Assembly: GCA_017623595.1 (NCBI GenBank)
Contig: JAGAOU010000061.1
Location: 1-33,740 of the forward strand
DNA: 33,740 nt
Source of the DNA: Clostridia bacterium
GTDB lineage: Bacteria; Bacillota; Clostridia; Oscillospirales; UBA644
Reading direction: 5' to 3'
Below the pieces are notes generated by a model. It had not been told where the DNA came from and did not search any database. It worked only from the letters and a program-made list of their open reading frames with translations. This document shows, in pieces, positions 1 to 7,489 of the stretch (its first letter is position 1; each line of letters begins with the position of its first letter). A program made the translations under genes and the position numbers.

Positions 1-102
1 GTCGAACTGCTGACCCCCTACGGGAAAGTCGTTTGCGAAATGAAGGAGGGGAAAAAGCCATCCGTGACACACCCCTCCCAAATAACGGTTACGCTTCCAT
101 AA
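1..102 (+). CDS. C-terminal end of an unidentified protein (cut by window edge)
   Basis: Frame 1 is open from the first base and ends at TAA 100-102, giving 33 residues that begin VELLTPYGKVVCEMKEGK. A strong terminator starts 30 bases after the stop, as expected for a real gene end. The TPYGKV stretch resembles the C-terminal beta-sandwich of GH78-type rhamnosidases, and a GH78 relic lies further on, but this is only a resemblance. The rest of the gene is outside the window. Confidence 0.45.
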   Translation, partial: VELLTPYGKVVCEMKEGKKPSVTHPSQITVTLP

Positions 103-132
103 AAAGCGATATCTTTTTCGGTGCGACGTGCC

Positions 133-170
133 AAAGAAAAAAGCAGTCGAAAGACTGCTTTTTTTCTTTG
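133..170 (+). terminator. Intrinsic terminator
   Basis: Stem GCAGTC/GACTGC with a GAAA tetraloop is extended by A:T pairs and followed by seven T. It lies 30 bases past the stop of the partial gene at the left edge. Confidence 0.85.
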
Positions 171-178
171 GTTGCTAT

Positions 179-355
179 CCAAGCCGCAGGCTTGGCATAT
201 CATCACCGCGCGAAGCGTGGTGTATATCATCAGCCCCTCTGGGGCTGTATCTCATCACGCGAAGCGTGCATTCCCCTGCGGCTTGATGATATGCCGCAAC
301 AAGTTGCGGATGATATACAACACTCCGTGTTGATGCTATGCAAGACTGCGCCTTG
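179..355. repeat. Array of seven short hairpins with a conserved ATATCATCA spacer
   Basis: Consecutive small stem-loops: 179-195 (CCAAGCC-gca-GGCTTGG), 204-222 (8 bp, one G-U, loop gaa), 231-247 (CAGCCCC-tct-GGGGCTG), 256-268 (CACGC-gaa-GCGTG), 294-309 (CCGCAA-caag-TTGCGG), 318-332 (CAACAC-tcc-GTGTTG) and a decayed one at 341-355. Stems differ in sequence but keep pairing, and loops are mostly 3 nt. The first four are separated by about 10 bases close to TATATCATCA. After about 285 the spacer appears as its reverse complement (TGATGATAT), so the array is two head-to-head halves. Bases 181-190 are the reverse complement of 275-284. Arrays of this type occur in gut Clostridia and generate spurious protein predictions; I treat it as non-coding. 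Confidence 0.8.
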
Positions 356-361
356 ATATAA

Positions 362-502
362 ATCTTTCCAAACTCTCTACTCCCCTTAGCGCAGCGATCT
401 AAAAAATCAAGCACCAACGGATGCGCCGATTTTTTAGGGAACCGCAAGAGGGCAAGCAAATGCGCAGCATTTGTGAGACGAACCCGAAGTTTGTGGAAAG
501 AT
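362..502. repeat. Inverted-repeat element of about 140 bp, next to the hairpin array
   Basis: The outer ends ATCTTTCCA (362-370) and TGGAAAGAT (494-502) are inverted repeats. Inside are a second inverted repeat, CTAAAAAATC (399-408) with GATTTTTTAG (428-437), and a 7-bp hairpin CAAATGC-gca-GCATTTG (457-473) of the same style as the preceding array. No convincing reading frame crosses it. It could be a small non-autonomous mobile element or a folded RNA; the sequence does not decide. Confidence 0.45.
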
Positions 503-538
503 AACAAACCGCACAATACAAACGATGCCGCAGTCTTA

Positions 539-567
539 TTGACAAAGAATCTCTTTTATGATATGAT
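539..567 (+). promoter_or_regulatory. Sigma-A promoter before a gene stub
   Basis: TTGACA (539-544), a 17-base spacer and TATGAT (562-567). It drives the decayed stub that starts at 592, so an intact promoter has outlived its gene. Confidence 0.65.
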
Positions 568-591
568 ATTTTTGGAAGGACGGTAAACGCT

Positions 592-675
592 TTGAATGCA
601 AAAAACTTCAAAAAATACCTGCAACAAGGGTTGGGGCGTTGCGTCCTTGTGTTGCAAATCATCCGACAATATTAA
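592..675 (+). pseudogene. 27-codon stub of a protein with a QGLGRCVLVL motif
   Basis: A promoter and a GGAAGG ribosome site precede TTG 592. The frame reads LNAKNFKKYLQQGLGRCVLV and ends at TAA 673-675. From memory, an LGRCVLxL start is typical of a clostridial HEAT-like family of several hundred residues, so this would be a truncated N-terminus. The family assignment is unverified. It is also possible that this short ORF is a leader peptide, but the neighbouring decayed genes favour a relic. Confidence 0.4.
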
Positions 676-753
676 AAATTATAAAAAAATCGTGTTATGA
701 GGATGCTTGCATATAATCTGTTTAATAAATGAGAGTATAGGGAGTATAAGACA

Positions 754-1163
754 ATGGACATACATTTATAGGGAAATGGATCACGAATTCGGAATTTGCC
801 AACTTAAAACCGAGAAATGTTTTTCACAAGCAATCCGACAAGGTCGATCTGCCCTGTGACGAGCACAGATTCCAACGAAATTTTTTATCTATGCTTGATA
901 AAAACAAAATCAGCTCTCTTTCTTTCTTCTGTACATTCCCCATTTTAATTGGGCTTGTACGAAACCATCAATATGACCTTATAAAACAGTGTCTGCCGGA
1001 TGACGGCGCATGGAAACGCATTTTGCAAGAAGACGGAACAACTACTTTTGAGGGCTGGGGAAAAGATACCAAATGGAACACCTCACTTTTCCACTTGACT
1101 ATGTCATACGCGGCAACTTTTATGGCAGATATTGATTTGAATGCGTTGTTTTACGGTATCTAA
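754..1163 (+). pseudogene. Decayed GH78 alpha-L-rhamnosidase (frameshift and large internal deletion)
   Basis: ATG 754 begins MDIHL, then stops at once. Adding one base in the T-run near 765-767 restores a frame reading (F)IGKWITNSEFANLKPRNVFH, the GKWI N-terminal signature of GH78 proteins. The open frame continues past 891 and jumps, within about 50 residues, to a segment containing TTFEGWGKDTKWNTSLFH. That segment is typical of the catalytic (alpha/alpha)6 barrel near the C-terminal part of GH78. About 400-500 expected residues between the two are missing, and the reading ends at TAA 1161-1163. The remnant therefore has an N-terminus, part of the barrel end and no working catalytic core. 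GH78 enzymes remove L-rhamnose from plant or microbial glycans. The assignment is by motif recognition. Confidence 0.7.
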
Positions 1164-1692
1164 GTATTTTTATCAACTTGACAAACAATATCTTTTTTTT
1201 GGCACGATGTATTCCGACACTGCGAAACGTGATGCGCACCACGTGCGTGATATGGATGGTTATAAGGTACGGGCTGGAGGACACGATTCCAGAAACTATA
1301 TGGAATTCAAACGCTTTTTAGAGCTGTTTATGTCGCTCTCCGGGGAAACGCTGCAGCAAAAGGGCGAAACCTTTCTTAAACAATACGCAGATCTCACGGA
1401 TTCGGAAATGGCGACAATCCGCAACATTCTAATTGAAAAAAAAAGCAAGTCCGAGAGGCGTAGATTTCCTTTCAATCACAGGAACGCATTCGATGTAATT
1501 TGTCAAACGAAGCTCCTTACAAAGCAGATGTTACGGATGCAGTCCGTGGCGGCAAAACGCTTCGTGTTACGCTTGTCGGCACACGACGCAATCTCTTCGG
1601 TCCCCTTCACTATGCGCCGCGCTTTTACAAAGGCTGCGGTCCCAAATGTTTTACCACGAAAGGTGCCAACTGGACCGATAATTACGCATTGA
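1141..1692 (+). pseudogene. Unrecognised ORF fragment in the decayed region
   Basis: Frame 1 is open for 183 codons. The stretch from about 1190 to 1440 has normal amino-acid composition (including GTMYSDTAKRDAHHVRDMDG and an amphipathic helical part ending TDSEMATIRNILIEKK) and looks like a genuine protein fragment. I do not recognise the family. It has no ribosome site and overlaps the end of the GH78 relic. From about 1445 onward the frame reads basic, low-quality sequence while frame 3 reads a glycosidase-like tail. I read it as a gene piece joined to others by deletions. Confidence 0.4.
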
Positions 1693-1745
1693 CCGATAGC
1701 GGCCTGCACGGTATTACACTGACAAAGCATCGCGCACATGAATAA
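1500..1745 (+). pseudogene. C-terminal beta-sandwich fragment of a glycosidase
   Basis: Frame 3 is open from TTG 1500 to TAA 1743-1745 and encodes 81 residues. It contains YKADVTDAVRGGKTLRVTLV followed by GTRRNLFGPLHYAPRFYKG. A basic LRNLFGPxH stretch close to the end is seen in the C-terminal sandwich domains of GH2-like and other large glycosidases. There is no start signal, and the upstream frame stops at 1461-1463, so this is the surviving tail of a deleted gene. The exact family cannot be fixed. Confidence 0.5.
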
Positions 1746-1784
1746 AAGGCATCGGATCTCACCTCACAAAAAGATATATTATCA

Positions 1785-1810
1785 GGGCATCTTCCTTACT
1801 GAAGATGCCC
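1785..1810 (+). terminator. 10-bp hairpin after the glycosidase relic
   Basis: GGGCATCTTC (1785-1794), a six-base loop and GAAGATGCCC (1801-1810), then AAAATAC. The stem is perfect but there is no T-run on the plus strand, so termination is plausible rather than certain. Confidence 0.45.
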
Positions 1811-1873
1811 AAAATACAAGGACACAGTTTCAAGTCAATTAAAAACAGAACACGATCTTGATAAAATAAACTA

Positions 1874-1903
1874 TTGATTTTCCTGATCGTTTCATGATAT
1901 AAT
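1874..1903 (+). promoter_or_regulatory. Promoter of the GH36 gene
   Basis: TTGATT (1874-1879), an 18-base spacer and TATAAT (1898-1903), about 30 bases before the start codon. Confidence 0.65.
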
Positions 1904-1934
1904 AAGACGTAAAAAAAGCGAAAGGATGCTTTTT

Positions 1935-3731
1935 ATGAAACCGGGACTTCGAATTTATTTTAACGACGGAAGCATTTTATATCTGAATAAGGAGCAACTG
2001 ACGGCTCGGGAGGACGGTGTCTATACCGGAACCTTCTGGGGAATTTCTATTATCTGGCGGTTGGAACCCATAGACGGAGGCTTTGCCGCAGAGCTGGAAA
2101 TTTCTTCGGAAAAGCCCCTGAACGTGTGCCGCATGGATAGCATCGTTCTGGGCATTGGCAAGCAGGAGCGGCCGATTCGGTACAGCTTTTACACAAACGA
2201 TCTCACATACGGCGAAACCCGCTTCCCCGATGAGGTAGGCATCGATCGGGAATACGTGGCAGATGGCGTGGGGGTGTATGAAAATTTCTGCACGCCCGGT
2301 CTCACCGTCTGCGGCATGGCCCCTTTCCGCAACATCTGCAAGGCAGGAGTGGTCACCCGACTTTCGGGAGATGCGGAACTGTTTGTCAAGACAGAATTCA
2401 CAGTAGAGGCCTCCCGCGAAAACCGTCTTATCACAGAGCGGGCATACTTTTTTGAGGGGCTTACGGCGGAAGACTTCGGAGATTGGTATCGGCGCACACT
2501 GCCCCAAAGTTCCTTTCCCATGCCAAAACTGACGGGCTGGAACACCTGGGACTACTACCTGCAAAAGGTTACGCCCGAAGACATTCTGGAAAACTTGGCG
2601 GCGCTGGAAAACATGCCCTTCCGCGACGCATTGGACTATATCGTCATTGATGACGGTTGGCAAAAGGAATGGGGCATCTGGACCGAAAACAAGACCTTTT
2701 CCTGCGGCATCGCATCGCTTGCCGAGGCCATCAACAGAGCCGGGTTCAAAGCCGGCATCTGGATGGCGCCGTTGGCAGTGCAGAAGCAGGATTCGTTGTG
2801 GAAAACCCACCCCGAATGGTTCTGCAAAGAACCGGACGGGAGCTTATTCCTGTCCGGAATGTACTACCTGGATCCCACCCATCCCGAGGCACGGGAATAC
2901 ATTCTGAACAACTACCGCTATCAATATCAAGCAGGCTACCGACTGTTCAAGATTGACTACGTCTCCCCTATTCTGCAGGTCAAAACCTTCCACGATCCCA
3001 AGGCAACGCCCTATGGAGTTCTGAACGATCTGATGCAGCAGATCCGAGAGGTCACGGGAGACGACATTGTTATTCTCGGATGTTCACTGCCTGTGCAGTG
3101 CGGGGCGGATGTGGCGCCCGCCATGCGCATTGGGGTGGATATTCACAATTATTGGGATCACGTATATTGGATTGCCGACTCGCTGAAATACACCTGGGTC
3201 TACAACAACAAAGTCACCCGTATCGATCCCGATTTTATGGTGGTTCGAGGAGAAGAAACCGCAAACGAGGAGTTATACCGGGAGGGCGGCTACAACGGAT
3301 TTGTTCCCCCGCCACGGGCAGTGGAGAGCGAGAAAGAATTTTTCCGACGCCACTGGTATCATGGGAATCAGTTCAACGCTTTGGAGGCAGAGACCTGGGC
3401 AAATCTGGTAGCAATCTGCGGCGGAAACATCTTCCTATCTGATCGAATGTCGGCTTTGAACGAGAAAGGGATTTCCATTCTGCGGAACGCCCTTGCCATT
3501 ACCGGCAACGAGGGCCGTCCCCGCTATCTCATCACCGACGAACGTCGCCCCTCGGTATGGGAAAGCGAGCGAAGCATGGTGGTCATCAACTGGAGCGACG
3601 AAGAAAGAACCCTTTCCGTCCCAAATGTAACCCACCCTCTGACATCGCAAAAACCCTTCACCCTGACAGAAAACACCCTCACAGTTACTCTGAGCCCCCA
3701 CGAAAGCTTTGCCGCTTTGTTCGGAGAATAA
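1935..3731 (+). CDS. GH36-type alpha-galactosidase (melibiase), compact, cytoplasmic
   Basis: The 598-residue protein has an N-terminal beta-sandwich (about 1-190), a (beta/alpha)8 barrel (about 195-510) and a short C-terminal sandwich. Clan GH-D landmarks are present: GWNTWDYY (201-208), IDDGWQ (238-243), the nucleophile Asp341 in FKIDYV and the probable acid/base Asp402 in RIGVDI. GH36 enzymes cleave terminal alpha-linked galactose (raffinose, melibiose, galactosyl glycans) with retention. At about 600 residues it is shorter than the usual 700-residue bacterial enzymes, mainly in the N-terminal domain. No signal peptide is seen, so it acts on imported sugars. ATG 1935 is preferred to ATG 1926 because GAAAGG lies 9 bases before 1935 and touches 1926. 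It stands alone between its own promoter and a terminator. Related clan members with other alpha-galactoside specificities are possible. Confidence 0.85.
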   Translation: MKPGLRIYFNDGSILYLNKEQLTAREDGVYTGTFWGISIIWRLEPIDGGFAAELEISSEKPLNVCRMDSIVLGIGKQERPIRYSFYTNDLTYGETRFPDEVGIDREYVADGVGVYENFCTPGLTVCGMAPFRNICKAGVVTRLSGDAELFVKTEFTVEASRENRLITERAYFFEGLTAEDFGDWYRRTLPQSSFPMPKLTGWNTWDYYLQKVTPEDILENLAALENMPFRDALDYIVIDDGWQKEWGIWTENKTFSCGIASLAEAINRAGFKAGIWMAPLAVQKQDSLWKTHPEWFCKEPDGSLFLSGMYYLDPTHPEAREYILNNYRYQYQAGYRLFKIDYVSPILQVKTFHDPKATPYGVLNDLMQQIREVTGDDIVILGCSLPVQCGADVAPAMRIGVDIHNYWDHVYWIADSLKYTWVYNNKVTRIDPDFMVVRGEETANEELYREGGYNGFVPPPRAVESEKEFFRRHWYHGNQFNALEAETWANLVAICGGNIFLSDRMSALNEKGISILRNALAITGNEGRPRYLITDERRPSVWESERSMVVINWSDEERTLSVPNVTHPLTSQKPFTLTENTLTVTLSPHESFAALFGE

Positions 3732-3800
3732 ACAACATCTGAGGATATGTAAATACCGATATTCTTTTAAAAAAGCAACCCACACGATCCTTTTCTGCAA

Positions 3801-3839
3801 AAAAAACGCTCCGGCAGACATCGCTCCCGGAGCGTTTTT
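3801..3839 (+). terminator. Intrinsic terminator of the GH36 gene
   Basis: ACGCTCCGG (3806-3814) pairs with CCGGAGCGT (3827-3835), flanked by an A-run and a T-run, so it could work in both directions. Confidence 0.85.
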
Positions 3840-3982
3840 GAATAACGACGGAAAGACAAATGATTCGAAAAAAACGGCCTCTGACCAGAAACCGATTCTC
3901 CGTAAGAAAACGCACCCCAAAACCTTGGCAAAAACAGCGAAAGCAGTATTGGAAAGATTTATGTTCATAAAAAAGCACCTTC
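3840..3982. other. Non-coding gap with no recognised content
   Basis: Between the GH36 terminator and the next promoter I see no ribosome site, convincing frame, repeat or RNA fold. The frames that are open here show no recognisable motifs. Confidence 0.6.
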
Positions 3983-4011
3983 TTGACAAAATCTTAAATC
4001 TATGATATAAT
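3983..4011 (+). promoter_or_regulatory. Perfect sigma-A promoter of the transporter-TIR unit
   Basis: TTGACA (3983-3988), exactly 17 bases and TATAAT (4006-4011). It is the only clear promoter for the two genes that follow. Confidence 0.85.
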
Positions 4012-4067
4012 CATTTTATAAAGCAACACCTTTTTATGGAATACACTTGAGGTTGGAGGTGAACACT

Positions 4068-5675
4068 ATGAATTTCATCCTTGATTTTCTTTCCCAAACC
4101 CCGATTCTTGCGCTCTGCATCTGTCTTGCACTCGGATACGGAATCGGAGCCATCCGAATTAAAACCTTTTCATTAGGTGCAACCATCGGAACTCTCATTG
4201 TTGGATTTATCTTAAGCCGATTCACCTCATTCGCGATCCCCGGAATGCTTGTGACACTATTTTCCATTCTCTTTTGCTTCACGCTCGGTTATGAGGCGGG
4301 ACCTGCGTTTTTCAAAAGTTTGAAATCTAACGGAATCAAATTTATACTTCAAGCCGTCTTTTTCTTCGCAGTGTCGTTTGCATTTTTGTACGCAATTGGA
4401 GCCTGTAACATAATTGACAAAGACACTGTTATAGGCGTTGCAGCAGGCGCTTTAACACAAACGTCTATCCTAACAGTAGCGGACGGGCTCGGTGATATGG
4501 CATCTGTCGCCTATGCGATGACCTATATAACCGGTACGTTGCTCGCAATTATTTTTGCATCGGTCATTGGCCCAAAACTGATTCGTACCTCTCCCATTAT
4601 GGCAGCACACCAAAAACTTGCAAAAACGCAGGGAGCGAACACGGTTCATGAAGACGAAGACATCAGACTTTCTCCGATCTACCCAAGGGCTTTCCTTGTT
4701 GAAAGCGGCGCAACATGCATAGGACAAACCATCGAGCATCTTGAAGATTGCTTTAATCATTCACTTGAGATAGTTAAGGTGTTCAGAGCCGACAAGGAGA
4801 TTGACGCAGATCAAAACCTTGTTATCGAAGTTGGAGATATTCTTACCGTAATCAGCACAATTCGTCAAATGGTTGCGATTGATGATGAATATATGAGAGA
4901 AATCGCTGACAGCAAATATCTCTCCCTGCAGATTACAACAAAAGAAATAATTATTACCGAGGCTCCGGATTCTTCACTTGTGGATATTTTAAGCGCTCGT
5001 GGAATTGTTTTGAATTCCATTACATTGAAGAACGGGAAAAAAGTAACCGTTACCGAGGAAGTCACGCCCCAAAAAGGTATGACTGTAAAAGTATCGGGCG
5101 TAGAAGCTTCTATTACGAAAGTTGCATCGATACTCGGTTATGTGAAAGAAATAGGAAACATCACCGACGTACCTTTCATTTTCACAGCCCTGGCTGCGGC
5201 TGTTGTATTTGGCGCATTAAAATTTTTTGGTTTTGGGCTTGGCGACAGCACTTGCGCGCTCATTCTCGGTCTCGTTTGCGGATGGTACCATAACAAGAAT
5301 CCCAAATATGGGAAGTTTCCGGAAAGCACAAGATGGTTCCTCAAGAGCGTTGGGCTCAATCTTTTCATTGCAGCAAAAGCACTCTCTACGGGATTCTTCG
5401 CATTCGATACAAAGATGCTGATCATTATGGGGCTCGGAGTGACCGTTACACTCGTTCCCCATATCGCAACGCTCTTCTTTTGTAAGTTCGTATTAAAAAT
5501 GGAGGACGCCGACACACTCGGAGGACAATGCGGAAGCGGTACGTGTACAGCAGCGCTCAATTCACTTACAGAGGCAACAGGCAGTTCCGTTTTCACCGCA
5601 AGTTATGCGATGACAAATGCGGTCGCAAACATTCTTCTAACCGTGCTGGGCGTATTGCTTTCTGTTTTTCTGTAA
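4068..5675 (+). CDS. AspT/YidE-family transporter with two RCK_C domains
   Basis: The 535-residue membrane protein has the layout of the aspartate:alanine exchanger family (TC 2.A.81). There are about five hydrophobic segments (residues 1-170), a cytoplasmic middle with two TrkA/RCK_C-type domains (about 205-285 and 287-365), and a second membrane half (about 366-535). The family features GALTQTS (128-134) and GGQCGSGTCTAAL (485-497) fall at equivalent places in the two halves. Known members exchange amino acids such as aspartate and alanine; the substrate here cannot be read from sequence. ATG 4068 is set by GGAGGTG six bases upstream, with an in-frame TTG at 4047 lacking a site. No terminator separates it from the TIR gene 59 bases on. 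Base composition is low: 22/60 and 23/60 G+C in two sampled lines, against 33/60 in GH36. Confidence 0.85.
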   Translation: MNFILDFLSQTPILALCICLALGYGIGAIRIKTFSLGATIGTLIVGFILSRFTSFAIPGMLVTLFSILFCFTLGYEAGPAFFKSLKSNGIKFILQAVFFFAVSFAFLYAIGACNIIDKDTVIGVAAGALTQTSILTVADGLGDMASVAYAMTYITGTLLAIIFASVIGPKLIRTSPIMAAHQKLAKTQGANTVHEDEDIRLSPIYPRAFLVESGATCIGQTIEHLEDCFNHSLEIVKVFRADKEIDADQNLVIEVGDILTVISTIRQMVAIDDEYMREIADSKYLSLQITTKEIIITEAPDSSLVDILSARGIVLNSITLKNGKKVTVTEEVTPQKGMTVKVSGVEASITKVASILGYVKEIGNITDVPFIFTALAAAVVFGALKFFGFGLGDSTCALILGLVCGWYHNKNPKYGKFPESTRWFLKSVGLNLFIAAKALSTGFFAFDTKMLIIMGLGVTVTLVPHIATLFFCKFVLKMEDADTLGGQCGSGTCTAALNSLTEATGSSVFTASYAMTNAVANILLTVLGVLLSVFL

Positions 5676-5734
5676 CAAAGAATCGGTTGTTATATGCTTA
5701 CATAATAAAACTATATCAGAGATCAGGTGCACGT

Positions 5735-7339
5735 ATGGACTATCATCGTATTTTTATCAGTTACCGTCGCGACGGCGGGGACATAACAGCAAAGCTTATC
5801 TCCGAAGCATTGAAGAATCAAGGTTACACAACCTTTTACGATTATGATGCACTCAAAGGCGGAGTCTTCGACGATCAAATCCGAAATGAGATTATTAACT
5901 GCACCGATATGATTTTGGTTTTGCCTAAGAACGCACTTGACCGTTGCAACAATGAAAATGACTGGGTGCGCATGGAGATTGCTCTTGCACTGAAACACGG
6001 TAAGAATATTATTCCCGTAATGCTTCACGGATTTGAGTTTCCCGACATGCTCCCCGAAGATATTGACAAGGTCCGGTACTATAACGGTGTTCGTTTTTAT
6101 ATGGAATTCTTTGATGCTGTTGTAGAAGGAATCACCAGAAAACTGTCTCCCCTTCCACAAAGCTATATGACCGAGTCTCAGCCCCCAAAGGAGAAAAGCA
6201 AAGAAATAAAAGTAAAAAAAGAACGTCGCCCTAAAATAGAACATGACGAACCGGCAACATCCAATAATAAGCAACAAAAACCCATAAAAACGTTTTTGCA
6301 GATTGCTTCCATGCTATTGTGGGTTCTCTCGATAACACTGTTGATTCCGTCGGGATATTACTATTCAAGATACGTTGAGTTGGAAATAGTCTTGCCTTGT
6401 CTGTTTTCCGGCATATTATCAGCATACGTTGGCGTTGTCTGCTACATGCTCTTTCGGTACGGAGCAGTAAAAAAGAGTTATCGCATATGTTCACTTGTTG
6501 CATTTTCGATAGCCGTCGTTATGTTGATTGTCGGACTGACTTTTTTAGATTCATTGTCTTTCTTAATCATCTGCAAAGTACCGTTTATTTGCTTGTTTAC
6601 CCTCCTCGGTGTACTGTTCCTGATTTTACATTTTTCGCAAAAAAAATCAATTTTCATTACCGTTCTTTACCCTGTTTTGAGTGTAATAATATCGGCAACG
6701 CTACTGTTTGGAGTATATCCGTTTTACCATCATGTCGATTATGAGTATGACGCAAACCGGGGAGATTCCTATTCGCAATACTATTTAGCGATTTTTTACG
6801 AGTCCAGCCTCTCTGATTATGATGCAGCATTCCTATGGTATAAAAGATCCCTGAGCGGAGGAAACCAAGATGCAGCAGAGGCTTTAGGGGATATTTATTA
6901 CCATGGACATGGAACGGTCAGAAATTACCCTAAAGCGGCAGAACTGTACTTGTATAGTTGTTATGATTCTAATTACAAACGGACACAAATAAAGAATCGT
7001 TTAAAATCCACATATGGAGAATTCATTCCGGAACTTTTGACGTGTGATTTTAATCTTGATGAGCTTGATGCAGACACCGCATATTATTTGGGAACAATGT
7101 ATCTGATGGGCATAAGAAGCAATTCGGACTATGACTCGGCCGACGAAATCGCAATCAAACTTTTTGAAATTGCGGTTGATGGAGGGCACGCTTCCGCACC
7201 ATTCTTTCTGGGGCAGTATTACCTATTAGGAAACGGCGTGCAAAAAGACGAAGAAAAGGCAACCGAATTGTTTAATCTCGCGACTGAAAGAGGATATCCA
7301 TATAACATCGAAAAAGCCATCGAAAACCTATCAGATTGA
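5735..7339 (+). CDS. TIR domain - five membrane segments - Sel1 repeat protein (predicted NADase receptor)
   Basis: The 534-residue protein has three parts. Residues 1-137 are a TIR domain: IFISYRRDGGD (6-16), FYDYDALKGGVF (34-45), and NDWVRME with Glu81 at the position of the catalytic glutamate of TIR NADases. A basic linker (150-185) leads to five hydrophobic segments (about 186-210, 216-240, 250-271, 275-300, 305-330). Residues 340-530 carry Sel1-type repeats (for example AEALGDIYYHGHGT and GQYYLLGNGVQKDEEKA). Positively charged loops (RYGAVKKSYR, SQKK) lie on the side of the TIR domain and acidic ones on the other, so the odd segment count puts the Sel1 part outside the cell. Bacterial TIR domains often destroy NAD+ in phage defence; that role is inferred. 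ATG 5735 is chosen because the TIR fold starts there, with only a weak AGGTG before it. Composition is AT-rich (17/60 G+C in 6541-6600), which suggests transfer. Confidence 0.85.
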   Translation: MDYHRIFISYRRDGGDITAKLISEALKNQGYTTFYDYDALKGGVFDDQIRNEIINCTDMILVLPKNALDRCNNENDWVRMEIALALKHGKNIIPVMLHGFEFPDMLPEDIDKVRYYNGVRFYMEFFDAVVEGITRKLSPLPQSYMTESQPPKEKSKEIKVKKERRPKIEHDEPATSNNKQQKPIKTFLQIASMLLWVLSITLLIPSGYYYSRYVELEIVLPCLFSGILSAYVGVVCYMLFRYGAVKKSYRICSLVAFSIAVVMLIVGLTFLDSLSFLIICKVPFICLFTLLGVLFLILHFSQKKSIFITVLYPVLSVIISATLLFGVYPFYHHVDYEYDANRGDSYSQYYLAIFYESSLSDYDAAFLWYKRSLSGGNQDAAEALGDIYYHGHGTVRNYPKAAELYLYSCYDSNYKRTQIKNRLKSTYGEFIPELLTCDFNLDELDADTAYYLGTMYLMGIRSNSDYDSADEIAIKLFEIAVDGGHASAPFFLGQYYLLGNGVQKDEEKATELFNLATERGYPYNIEKAIENLSD

Positions 7340-7399
7340 ATTAGTATTATTGGCTGGAGAGCGAGAAAGATTTCTCAGTGTAAAAGCGAACAAAAAGCC

Positions 7400-7429
7400 T
7401 TGACAAAAAAACAGTGTCGGAAGGATATT
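7400..7429 (+). promoter_or_regulatory. Probable promoter of the GNAT gene at 7490
   Basis: TTGACA (7400-7405), 18 bases and GATATT (7424-7429). The -35 is perfect and the -10 is imperfect. Confidence 0.5.
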
Positions 7430-7489
7430 TCTTTTGCAAACCCGCTCCCATAAATTCACGAAACAGAAATCAATCATTCGGAGGACATT

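Noticed and set aside
179..355. CRISPR array.
   Set aside because: The conserved part is only about 10 bases, units are palindromes of changing sequence, and there are no cas genes in the window.
175..516. Open frames on both strands through the hairpin array (107 and 113 codons).
   Set aside because: They are made of hairpin stems and spacers (repeats of YHH, DDM, DDI), have no ribosome site, and their residues are explained by the nucleotide repeats.
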